From positions 1 to 17,753 of the forward strand of contig CATXZX010000003.1 in NCBI GenBank assembly GCA_958404085.1: a stretch of DNA of 17,753 nucleotides. The letters run 5' to 3'. Below are positions 1 to 4,958 of this stretch, piece by piece (positions within the stretch are counted from its first letter, which is position 1; each line of letters starts with the position of its first letter). The notes beneath the pieces are model-generated. The model was not told the DNA's origin, did not search any database, and saw only the letters and a list, made by a program, of their open reading frames with translations. A program made the position numbers and the translations under genes. The stretch is from an uncultured Prevotellaceae bacterium. GTDB taxonomy: Bacteria; Bacteroidota; Bacteroidia; Bacteroidales; Bacteroidaceae.

Positions 1-602
1 GTGATGAGGCCCACCAGACGATTGTCCTTGTCCACAACCGGAAGTTTCTCGATTTTATTTTCCTGCAATATTTTGGAAGCAGCTATCAGGTCGGTCTGCT
101 GATCGGTCGTCACCAGGTTTTCGCTCGTCATGACCTCGTCTATCAGTTTGTCCACGCTGTGTTCGAAGCGCAGGTCGCGGTTTGTCACGATGCCCACCAG
201 CCGGCGTTCCTCGTCCACAACCGGAATACCGCCGATGTGATACTCAGCCATCAGGGCCAACGCATCGGCCACCGTAGAGCCGCGCTTAATCGTCACAGGG
301 TCATAAATCATTCCATTCTCGGCACGTTTCACGATTGCAACCTGGCGGGCCTGCTCTTCGATGGACATATTCTTATGAATCACGCCTATACCACCCTCAC
401 GCGCAATGGCAATAGCCATCGTAGCCTCTGTAACCGTATCCATCGCTGCCGTCACAAAAGGTATTTTCAACTCTATGTTACGCGAAAAACGCGTTGTCAG
501 GTCTACTGTTCTGGGTAATACTTCGGAATAGGCGGGAATAAGCAATACATCGTCGTACGTCAGTCCGTCCATTAAAATCTTATCTGCAATAAATGATACC
601 AT
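1..602 (-). CDS. guaB: IMP dehydrogenase, N-terminal part (runs off the window)
   Basis: IMP dehydrogenase oxidises IMP to XMP with NAD+, the committed step of GMP synthesis in the cytoplasm. The 200 codons present start at ATG 602 (MVSFIADKIL) and stay open to the window edge. They show the start of the TIM barrel with the TAAMDTVTE segment (about residues 51-59) and GGIGVIHKNMS (70-80), then a tandem CBS-domain insert: the first at about 100-148 (GIPVVD, then LVGIVTNRDLRF) and the second from about 158 (KLPVVD, then LVGLI). CBS pairs in this family bind adenine nucleotides and modulate activity. The catalytic cysteine loop and C-terminal half lie outside. The family is about 490 residues, so roughly 60% is missing because of the window boundary; there is no sign of damage. 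A Bacteroidota-type -7 box lies just upstream. Confidence 0.96.
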   Translation of the reverse strand, partial: MVSFIADKILMDGLTYDDVLLIPAYSEVLPRTVDLTTRFSRNIELKIPFVTAAMDTVTEATMAIAIAREGGIGVIHKNMSIEEQARQVAIVKRAENGMIYDPVTIKRGSTVADALALMAEYHIGGIPVVDEERRLVGIVTNRDLRFEHSVDKLIDEVMTSENLVTTDQQTDLIAASKILQENKIEKLPVVDKDNRLVGLI

Positions 603-623
603 AGGAATAGAATTTATTGCACG

Positions 624-631
624 CAAATTTA
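624..631 (-). promoter_or_regulatory. Bacteroidota -7 promoter box for guaB
   Basis: Read on the minus strand the sequence is TAAATTTG, an exact match to the TAnnTTTG -7 element of the Bacteroidota primary sigma factor. It would place transcription start near 617, giving a leader of about 15 nt before ATG 602. I see no clear TTTG-type -33 box at the expected distance, so the call rests on the -7 match and its position. Confidence 0.6.
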
Positions 632-715
632 CATATTTAATTTCATTCGTAACTTCTATTTTTGTTTTTTTCGCTCTTCTCGAATAAAAAAGCCATCGTA
701 CGGGAATCCTTGTTC

Positions 716-757
716 AAAAAAACACGGAGCCAGTAAGAAATAGCTCCGTGTTTTTTT
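716..757 (-). terminator. Rho-independent terminator after ispF
   Basis: A perfect 10-bp stem (721-730 with 743-752, core ACACGGAGC/GCTCCGTGT) has a 12-nt loop and is flanked by A-runs on one side and T-runs on the other. It can therefore act in either direction. It lies about 60 nt past the ispF stop and before the guaB promoter, so its main role is probably to end the ispF transcript on the minus strand. Confidence 0.85.
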
Positions 758-816
758 AAAATAGCAGGCCCGTGTGTGAAATACGAAAGCCGCCCGCACC
801 GACAGTTTCCAAGGCG

Positions 817-1302
817 TCAGCAACCTTCGCGCTCCAGCAGCGCAACCGCATAGGCGGAAATACCCTCCTCGCGCCCGGTATAGCCCAGGCGCTCCGTTGT
901 CGTAGCCTTCACCGACACGTCGTCTTCCGCTATCTGCAACACGCCGGCCAAGCAGCGCTGCATCTGCGGAATATAATCCTTCAGTTTGGGACGCTCGGCG
1001 CATACGGTCGCATCGACATTTCCCACCCAATAGCCCTTTGAGTGCAACAGATCTAACGTTTTAGCCAGCAGCACCTTGCTGTCGATGGCGCGATATTCCT
1101 CACTGTTGTCGGGAAAGTGGTAACCGATGTCGCGCATGTTGGCCGCCCCCAGCAGGGCATCGCAAATGGCATGTATCAGTACGTCGGCATCGCTATGCCC
1201 CAAGAGGCCTTTCGCATGCGGAATCAGAATTCCACCCAACCACAACTCGCGCCCCTCTACCAGACGATGGACGTCGAAACCAAATCCTACTTTTATCTTC
1301 AT
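817..1302 (-). CDS. ispF: 2-C-methyl-D-erythritol 2,4-cyclodiphosphate synthase
   Basis: IspF cyclises CDP-ME 2-phosphate to MEcPP with release of CMP, in the non-mevalonate (MEP) isoprenoid pathway; the enzyme is a cytoplasmic homotrimer. The 161-residue product has the usual length. Metal ligands are visible as Asp10 and His12 in GFDVHRL and His44 after the HSDAD loop (36-40). The C-terminal TTTERLGYTGREEGI segment (from 134) carries the conserved Thr and Glu137 of the active site. The reading frame extends 19 codons further upstream (to 1359), but ATG 1302 gives the standard N-terminus MKIKVGFGFDVH and lies downstream of a plausible promoter box, so I chose it. It appears monocistronic, ended by the hairpin at 716-757. 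Confidence 0.96.
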   Translation of the reverse strand: MKIKVGFGFDVHRLVEGRELWLGGILIPHAKGLLGHSDADVLIHAICDALLGAANMRDIGYHFPDNSEEYRAIDSKVLLAKTLDLLHSKGYWVGNVDATVCAERPKLKDYIPQMQRCLAGVLQIAEDDVSVKATTTERLGYTGREEGISAYAVALLEREGC

Positions 1303-1356
1303 TGCTCGTTTCTTTTTTAGTATATTGACAGATATTCCGTTCGAACCTGTGAAGTA

Positions 1357-1364
1357 CAAAAATA
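1357..1364 (-). promoter_or_regulatory. Candidate -7 promoter box for ispF
   Basis: On the minus strand the octamer reads TATTTTTG, matching TAnnTTTG. It lies 54 nt upstream of the chosen ispF ATG. This supports the shorter start, because the longer in-frame start at 1359 would lie inside the box. No convincing -33 box is visible. Confidence 0.5.
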
Positions 1365-1471
1365 CGAATCTTTCGGGAAAAGTCGGTAAAGAGACCTGCG
1401 CATAATCAGCCCTTAAACGGAAAGGATTTTAAAAAAAGGAATGAATCATGCCCGAATCCGGAATTTAATTG

Positions 1472-1479
1472 TATCTTTG
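1472..1479 (+). promoter_or_regulatory. -7 promoter box for tRNA-Ser
   Basis: TATCTTTG is an exact match to the Bacteroidota TAnnTTTG -7 element. It lies 46 nt before the first base of the tRNA and points toward it. The -33 region lacks an obvious TTTG. Confidence 0.6.
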
Positions 1480-1525
1480 CACCGTTTTACACACAGGCCG
1501 TACACAACGGCTGAAACAAACATCT

Positions 1526-1613
1526 GGAGAGATGCTCGAGTGGTTGAAGAGGCACGCCTGGAAAGCGTGTATACCCCTAAAGGGTATCGGGGGTTCGAAT
1601 CCCCCTCTCTCCG
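1526..1613 (+). tRNA. tRNA-Ser(GGA)
   Basis: This is an 88-nt class II tRNA. The acceptor stem GGAGAGA (1526-1532) pairs with TCTCTCC (1606-1612), followed by discriminator G1613, as expected for serine. The anticodon stem CACGC/GCGTG holds the loop CTGGAAA with anticodon GGA at 1560-1562, which reads UCC and UCU. A long variable arm (about 1570-1588) is typical of tRNA-Ser. The T arm is GGGGG-TTCGAAT-CCCCC. The CCA end is not encoded (the next bases are CAGG), so it must be added after transcription. The gene has its own promoter and terminator. I found no repeat of the 3' end nearby that would indicate an integrated element. Confidence 0.97.
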
Positions 1614-1618
1614 CAGGA

Positions 1619-1662
1619 AACAGCGTAACGAGTTGATAGCACAACTGGTTACGCTGTTTTTT
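1619..1662 (+). terminator. Terminator after tRNA-Ser
   Basis: The arms AACAGCGTAAC and GTTACGCTGTT form an outer stem. After a single G:G mismatch a second 5-bp stem (AGTTG/CAACT) closes a short loop, making an almost continuous hairpin. A T-run (about 1657-1662) follows. It begins 5 nt after the mature tRNA end. Confidence 0.88.
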
Positions 1663-1842
1663 CGTCCTTGCCTGACTATGTGCAACACTCGAACGAGCAT
1701 CACGTACCCACTCCACGGTTCTCACCCAAACAACAAGGTAACAGTTCACGGGAAACAAACTGAAGAAATACATAACCAACTTTTTAGAGGGCATAAAATC
1801 AATAAAATTCGGCCATACACGCCAGCGTTTCAAAGAAAATAA

Positions 1843-1850
1843 TAACTTTG
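1843..1850 (+). promoter_or_regulatory. Candidate -7 promoter box upstream of the leader and exported-protein gene
   Basis: TAACTTTG matches TAnnTTTG exactly. It is the only exact box I found between the tRNA terminator and the gene at 2238. If used, the transcript would start near 1857 and carry a leader of about 380 nt, including the long hairpin. No clear -33 element is seen. Confidence 0.45.
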
Positions 1851-1929
1851 CATCTAATAGATAACAGAAAGGAGGTTAGGAAACAGACAGACAATAAAAG
1901 GAGCGCAAAAAGGGAAAACGACAGCCGGA

Positions 1930-2025
1930 ATGGTTTGCATCCCGCAGGTTGTAAACAAAAAAGCACTGAAATGTGCGACAAATAACAAACCGAAAAAGCG
2001 TTCCCATTCAGAAAACTTGAAATGA
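1930..2025 (+). CDS. Possible 31-residue basic peptide
   Basis: This is an ATG-to-TGA frame of 31 codons. The peptide begins MVCIPQVVNKKALKCATNN and ends in a lysine/arginine-rich tail (KPKKRSHSENLK). It lies downstream of the -7 box at 1843 and upstream of the long hairpin. The frame is open upstream to 1861 but has no other ATG. I do not recognise the peptide. It may be a leader peptide, part of an RNA gene, or chance; no ribosome-binding signal favours translation. Confidence 0.15.
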   Translation: MVCIPQVVNKKALKCATNNKPKKRSHSENLK

Positions 2026-2053
2026 ACATATAAAACATATTGAGCTTTTAGCT

Positions 2054-2194
2054 CTTGTTCTCTCTTATGTGAATACCGCCAAACATTCTACGTACGAGAA
2101 CAAGCAGACTGAAAGTTCACGCTGATAGGGCGTGGACTATTCTGTGCTTGTTGTACGTACAGGTCACTTGGCGGTAACCTACATAAGAGACAAG
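2054..2194 (+). repeat. Long multi-segment inverted repeat / RNA hairpin upstream of the exported-protein gene
   Basis: Nested arms pair in order over about 140 nt: 2054-2057 with 2191-2194; 2061-2070 with 2181-2190 (10 bp, TCTCTTATGT/ACATAAGAGA); 2074-2082 with 2168-2176 (9 bp, TACCGCCAA/TTGGCGGTA); 2089-2095 with 2153-2159 (7 bp); 2099-2106 with 2145-2152 (8 bp, AACAAGCA/TGCTTGTT); and 2114-2122 with 2130-2138 (9 bp with one G-U) around a 7-nt loop. Small bulges and internal loops separate the segments. It ends 43 nt before the ATG at 2238, so it could be a 5' leader element of that gene, a separate small RNA, or a miniature mobile element. No T-run follows it, so it is not a simple terminator. 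Confidence 0.75.
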
Positions 2195-2237
2195 TAGAAA
2201 GAATGGTTGCACGCCTTTTTCATTATACAAACTAACA

Positions 2238-2741
2238 ATGAAGAAAATAGTATCATTTATTATTGGAGTAGCTCTTTGTGGAAGTGTTACAATGGCACAG
2301 AATAGTAAGAAAGATATAGTTATCAAAGCAGGCACCATTATTCCTCTACAATCTATAAATCAAGTAAAAGCCGCCGATGTGGAAGAGGGTGAAATGGTTG
2401 ATTTCCGAGTATCTCAAGACATAAAAGTAAACGGTATGTGTGTTATACCAAGCGGGACATTAGTAAAGGGAAAAGTTACTGAAGCCAAGAAGAGTTCTTT
2501 GGCTGGAACAAAAGGTCGATTATCCATAAACATCAATAGTTTAAACTTAACCACAGGAGAACCTATCTACTTTTCAAATACGGATGTACGTATTAAAGGT
2601 AAAAACAGAACACCATTAGCCGTTGTTACCGGTTTATTTATATGGCCCTGTATATTTATTCCGGGAACAAAAGCTGTCATGCCGGCAGGATATGAAGTAC
2701 AGGCAACTGTTGCTTCTAACGCTACAATTAGTGCGGAATAA
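2238..2741 (+). CDS. Small exported protein of unknown function
   Basis: The product has 167 residues. A typical signal peptide (MKKIVSFIIGVALCGSVTMA, cleavage likely before QNSKK) directs it to the periplasm or beyond. Cys14 is not in a lipobox. The mature part is predicted mainly beta: an opening strand ending GTIIPLQ, then DFRVSQDIKVNGMCVIPSG, LVKGKVTEAKK, a GRLSININSL strand, a hydrophobic stretch at about 127-143 (LAVVTGLFIWPCIFIPG), and PAGYEVQATV near the end. The repeated pattern of glycine-bounded strands (IPSGTLVKGKV, MPAGYEVQATV) resembles many small secreted proteins of Bacteroidales and, loosely, strands of VirB10/TrbI-like beta domains; I infer no function from it. It is preceded by the long hairpin at 2054-2194 and followed by a terminator, so it is probably monocistronic. 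Confidence 0.8.
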   Translation: MKKIVSFIIGVALCGSVTMAQNSKKDIVIKAGTIIPLQSINQVKAADVEEGEMVDFRVSQDIKVNGMCVIPSGTLVKGKVTEAKKSSLAGTKGRLSININSLNLTTGEPIYFSNTDVRIKGKNRTPLAVVTGLFIWPCIFIPGTKAVMPAGYEVQATVASNATISAE

Positions 2742-2786
2742 AAACATATTTCAACTCCAACAAACTCAAAACAGTAAAAACGTATA

Positions 2787-2824
2787 GCTCGATCGCTGGA
2801 AATCAGTGATCGAGTCTATTTTTA
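2787..2824 (+). terminator. Terminator after the exported-protein gene
   Basis: CTCGATC (2788-2794) pairs with GATCGAG (2808-2814). The stem continues inward through a G-U pair, C-G, T-A and G-C to a 5-nt loop, and is followed by a T-rich tail (CTATTTTTAT). It lies about 45 nt past the stop at 2741. Confidence 0.85.
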
Positions 2825-2910
2825 TATTGATTACAATAAAACGTATATAGTACCCATTACTTCGGATTTTACTTCCATCTCAAAATTCTCATTAAACTAA
2901 TGGTTCTTGA

Positions 2911-2942
2911 TTTTGCATTTATGCTAAGAGTTCATAACTTTG
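2911..2942 (+). promoter_or_regulatory. Strong Bacteroidota promoter (TTTTG-N19-TAACTTTG)
   Basis: TTTTG at 2911-2915 is separated by exactly 19 nt from TAACTTTG at 2935-2942. This matches the Bacteroidota consensus (TTTG, 19-21 nt, TAnnTTTG) in both boxes and in spacing, and is the best promoter match I found in the window. Transcription would begin near 2949. A second exact -7 box (TATCTTTG, 2971-2978) follows but lacks a -33 partner. No protein gene lies downstream on this strand before the terminator at 3272-3297. Confidence 0.75.
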
Positions 2943-3103
2943 TATCGTCTTACAGAAAAAGACTGCAATCTATCTTTGTTCTTTTAGTGAGTTTGAATCT
3001 GCTACCTGCTTGGGCTGAATTAGTAGCATTACTAATTTCAATTAAAGACGTTCTTCTGAACATGGGTATACTCTTTATTAACCTCAAGACAAACAGAAAG
3101 CAT

Positions 3104-3166
3104 ATGAAAACAAGAATTATTCAATTAATATCTAAAGCTAAGGGAGTGTGGAACACGGTGGGTTAG
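3104..3166 (+). CDS. Possible 20-residue peptide inside the candidate RNA
   Basis: ATG 3104 opens a 20-codon frame (MKTRIIQLISKAKGVWNTVG) ending in TAG 3164-3166; an in-frame ATG at 3062 would give 34 residues. AGAAAG lies about 5 nt upstream of ATG 3104. The codons near the end run through the left arm of the inverted repeat (3146-3156), so translation would compete with that structure. I do not recognise the peptide. The same frame is open back to 2900, but that start lies upstream of the promoter. Confidence 0.15.
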   Translation: MKTRIIQLISKAKGVWNTVG

Positions 3167-3236
3167 TCTGTGGACTAAAACGGACACACTTTATAGAACA
3201 AGAGAACCTGAAATACGGAGCAGTTGTGTTCCACAC
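3146..3236. repeat. Pair of inverted near-palindromes GTGT-N3-ACAC
   Basis: GTGTGGAACAC (3146-3156) and GTGTTCCACAC (3226-3236) are perfect reverse complements of each other, and each is itself a GTGT-N3-ACAC palindrome. Their centres are 80 bp apart. In DNA they could be two operator sites for a dimeric regulator. In RNA they can form an 11-bp stem. The flanking GGTGGG (3157-3162) and CCCACC (3238-3243) are also complementary, in pseudoknot order. Confidence 0.6.
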
Positions 3237-3271
3237 GCCCACCGCCAGACATTTATTACTACAATATATAT

Positions 3272-3297
3272 AAGCCAGGTACTTTGCCCGGCTTTTT
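3272..3297 (+). terminator. Terminator ending the candidate RNA
   Basis: AAGCC (3272-3276) pairs with GGCTT (3290-3294). After an A:C mismatch, GG pairs with CC around a 7-nt loop, and the stem runs into TTTTTCTT. No plus-strand protein gene precedes it closely, so it points to an independent RNA transcript. Confidence 0.7.
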
Positions 3298-3314
3298 CTT
3301 GCCGTCCGGTAAAA

Positions 3315-3380
3315 CGTTTCCGTCCGAATTTGGCCGATTTGAAAATTAAAAACCAAATTGGCATATTTCGGACGAAAACG
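3315..3380. repeat. Long hairpin between the two convergent transcription units
   Basis: Nested arms: CGTTT (3315-3319) with AAACG (3376-3380); CGTCCGAA (3321-3328) with TTCGGACG (3367-3374); a 4x4 internal loop (TTTG/ATAT); then GCCGATTTG (3333-3341) with CAAATTGGC (3354-3362), including one G-U pair, around an A-rich 12-nt loop. Read on the minus strand it is followed by TTTTACC. It could be a back-up terminator for the ribosomal cluster, a processing or stability hairpin at the 3' end of that mRNA, or a small repeat element. Confidence 0.65.
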
Positions 3381-3401
3381 AACAATTCAGGCTGATAGCT
3401 A

Positions 3402-3439
3402 CAAAATAACAAAGCGATGCACTTTTTCAGGCATCGCTT
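3402..3439 (-). terminator. Terminator-like hairpin after rplQ
   Basis: On the minus strand a perfect 9-bp stem AAGCGATGC/GCATCGCTT (3412-3420 with 3431-3439) with a 10-nt loop is followed by TGTTATTTTG. It starts 25 nt past the rplQ stop. The T-tract is interrupted, so termination may be incomplete; the larger hairpin at 3315-3380 lies next in line. Confidence 0.75.
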
Positions 3440-3463
3440 CGTCACTCAAAATATAGAGAATTC

Positions 3464-3949
3464 TTATTCTGCTACTTCAGCATTTTCAACCGGAGTTTCG
3501 GCATTTTCTGTTGCAGGTACTGCTTCGGCAGCCGACTTTTTGGAACGACGCGTACGCGTTGTCTTTTTCTTAGCTGTCTTGGCCATATTCTCATCGAAGT
3601 CTACAAGTTCAATGAAGCACATGGACGTTGCGTCATCCTTACGGATACCGGTTTTAATGATACGTGTATAACCACCCGGACGATCAGCCACCTTTACGGA
3701 AATTTCCTTGAAGAGTTCCGTAACAGCATATTTATCTTTCAAATAGCTGAACACGACACGACGCGAATTTGTTGTGTCTTGTTTTGACTTCGTAATCAGA
3801 GGCTCCACATATTTCTTCAAAGCCTTAGCTTTGGCAACAGTCGTAGTGATTCTTTTGTGCATGATCAGAGAACAAGCCATATTGGAAAGCATTGCGGCTC
3901 TGTGGGATGCAGTACGACTTAAGTGGTTGAATTTTTTATTATGTCTCAT
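3464..3949 (-). CDS. rplQ: 50S ribosomal protein L17
   Basis: bL17 is a large-subunit protein near the exit-tunnel side. The 161-residue product opens with the hallmark MRHNKKFNHLSRTASHR and continues with the conserved MLSNMACSLIMHKRITTT. DRPGGYTRIIKTGIRKDDA (from residue 89) closes the core by about 120. Residues 121-161 form an added tail: a Lys/Arg/Thr-rich stretch followed by an Ala/Glu-rich acidic end (AETPVENAEVAE). E. coli L17 has 127 residues, so this extension is sizeable; such tails occur in Bacteroidota L17. The gene follows rpoA by 5 nt and is the last gene of the alpha section, with a hairpin terminator downstream. Confidence 0.97.
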   Translation of the reverse strand: MRHNKKFNHLSRTASHRAAMLSNMACSLIMHKRITTTVAKAKALKKYVEPLITKSKQDTTNSRRVVFSYLKDKYAVTELFKEISVKVADRPGGYTRIIKTGIRKDDATSMCFIELVDFDENMAKTAKKKTTRTRRSKKSAAEAVPATENAETPVENAEVAE

Positions 3950-3954
3950 AAATG

Positions 3955-4947
3955 TTATTCTTTGTCTAATTTATATTTAGAGATATCGGTTCCAAACGAC
4001 AGATTCAGACTCTCCAGCAAATCATCAAGCTCGGTGAGCGATTTCTTTCCAAAGTTGCGGAATTTCAAAAGGTCGGTCTTATTGAATTGTACTAAATCGC
4101 CCAAAGTCTCGACATCGGCAGCCTTCAAACAATTAAGCGCACGAACGGAAAGATTCATGTCGATTAATTTTGTCTTCAACAACTGACGCATGTGCAATAC
4201 TTCTTCGTCGAATTCCTCGTTACCATCGGCATCTGCATTCTCCAACGTTATTTTTTCGTCAGAGAAAAGCATGAAATGGTAGATAAGTACTTTCGCAGCT
4301 TCCTTTAAGGCATCCTTCGGATGTATGGAACCATCCGTCGTAATCTCGAGGACCAATTTCTCATAGTCGGTTTTCTGCTCCACACGGAAATTGTCCACGG
4401 TATATTTTACGTTACGGATTGGAGTGTAAATAGAATCAATCGGTATTACATTAACTTCGGTACAGAACTCACGGTTCTCGTCAGCGGGAACGTAACCACG
4501 ACCTTTATTAATTGTAAGATCGATTTTCATCGAAGCTTTGGAATCTAAATGGCAAATCACTAAGTCAGGATTTAACACTTCAAATCCAGTTAGATACTTG
4601 CCGATATCGCCAGCAGTAAACTCTGTTGTATTTTCTACTGTGATACAGACTTTCTCATTCTCGAATTCCTCTACTACTTGTCTGAAACGAACTTGTTTCA
4701 AATTCAAGATTATGTTGGTTACATCTTCACGCACCCCTGGAACGGATGAGAATTCGTGTTCAACACCCGCTATGCGCACGGTGTTGATAGCGAAGCCTTC
4801 CAAAGATGAAAGAAGAATGCGACGCAGGGCATTACCGACAGTGGTACCAAAGCCCGGCTCCAAAGGACGGAATTCAAATTTTCCGAACTTCGGATCGTCT
4901 TCCAACATAATAACTTTGTCAGGTTTTTGAAATGCTAATATCGCCAT
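3955..4947 (-). CDS. rpoA: DNA-directed RNA polymerase subunit alpha
   Basis: The alpha subunit dimerises to nucleate RNA polymerase assembly, and its C-terminal domain contacts upstream promoter DNA and activators. The product has 330 residues, normal for the family. The N-terminal domain holds the dimerisation segment EPGFGTTVGNALRRILLSSLEG near residues 30-50. The C-terminal domain (about 260-330) has LSVRALNCLKAADVETLGDLV and FRNFGKKSLTELDDLL; Arg269 matches the E. coli Arg265 that binds UP-element DNA. An acidic linker (NADADGNEEFDEEV) joins the domains. It lies between rpsD and rplQ with gaps of 11 and 5 nt, the usual alpha-operon arrangement. Confidence 0.98.
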   Translation of the reverse strand: MAILAFQKPDKVIMLEDDPKFGKFEFRPLEPGFGTTVGNALRRILLSSLEGFAINTVRIAGVEHEFSSVPGVREDVTNIILNLKQVRFRQVVEEFENEKVCITVENTTEFTAGDIGKYLTGFEVLNPDLVICHLDSKASMKIDLTINKGRGYVPADENREFCTEVNVIPIDSIYTPIRNVKYTVDNFRVEQKTDYEKLVLEITTDGSIHPKDALKEAAKVLIYHFMLFSDEKITLENADADGNEEFDEEVLHMRQLLKTKLIDMNLSVRALNCLKAADVETLGDLVQFNKTDLLKFRNFGKKSLTELDDLLESLNLSFGTDISKYKLDKE

Positions 4948-4958
4948 GAACTTAATTA

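Larger units (their letters stand above)
1663..2237. other. 575-bp intergenic region between tRNA-Ser and the exported-protein gene
   Basis: No long gene is convincing here. The first part (1663-1840) shows nothing I can name. Around 1843 there is a plus-strand -7 box, then a purine-rich leader containing AAGGAGGT (1869-1876) with no start codon at a usable distance. A possible 31-codon ORF follows (1930-2025), then a long hairpin (2054-2194). About 40 nt of A/T-rich sequence precede the next gene. Two minus-strand reading frames of 79 and 73 codons are hydrophobic translations of A/T-rich sequence and are not credible. Confidence 0.6.
2949..3297 (+). ncRNA. Candidate non-coding RNA of about 350 nt
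   Basis: The call rests on a matched promoter at 2911-2942, a rho-independent terminator at 3272-3297, no convincing protein gene between them, and several local stems: GTCTT/AAGAC at 2947-2963, AATTAGTA/TACTAATT with a 4-nt loop at 3018-3037, and TTAGTC/GACTAA at 3163-3178. There is also a long-range 11-bp pairing of 3146-3156 with 3226-3236. I looked for signatures of tmRNA, RNase P RNA and SRP RNA and saw none. It could be a lineage-specific regulatory RNA or a Bacteroidales 6S-like RNA. It might also be a dual-function RNA, since a 20-codon frame (3104-3166) lies inside. The start is inferred from the promoter and is uncertain by a few bases. Confidence 0.45.

Noticed and set aside
159..1405. 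Several plus-strand frames over guaB and ispF
   Set aside because: They are antisense shadows of two well-supported minus-strand genes.
1526..1613. tRNA-Ser as an integration site of a mobile element
   Set aside because: No repeat of the tRNA 3' end, integrase gene or transposase is present in the window.
2054..2194. Interpretation of the long hairpin as a transposon terminal structure
   Set aside because: No convincing target duplication or transposase is seen and only one copy is in this window; it stays open as an alternative, not a call.
1799..2338. Two minus-strand hydrophobic frames (79 and 73 codons)
   Set aside because: They lack start signals, lie antisense to the leader and to the signal-peptide region of the exported protein, and owe their hydrophobicity to A/T-rich antisense sequence.
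2971..2978. Second promoter box TATCTTTG
   Set aside because: It is an exact -7 match but has no -33 partner at 19-21 nt and lies within the transcribed region of the better promoter, so it is mentioned only as a possible alternative start.
2900..3166. 88-codon plus-strand frame spanning the candidate RNA
   Set aside because: Its start lies upstream of the consensus promoter at 2911-2942, the protein resembles nothing I know, and the composition looks like translated A/T-rich non-coding sequence. Only the short 3' part is kept as a weak possibility.
2949..3297. tmRNA, RNase P RNA or SRP RNA in the orphan transcription unit
   Set aside because: The conserved cores of these RNAs (tRNA-like ends, the RNase P P4 motif, the SRP GGAA-type apical loop) are not visible.
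3138..3445. Overlapping minus-strand frames of 72 and 84 codons
   Set aside because: They run through the inverted repeats and terminators, have no recognisable motifs, and are in competing frames.
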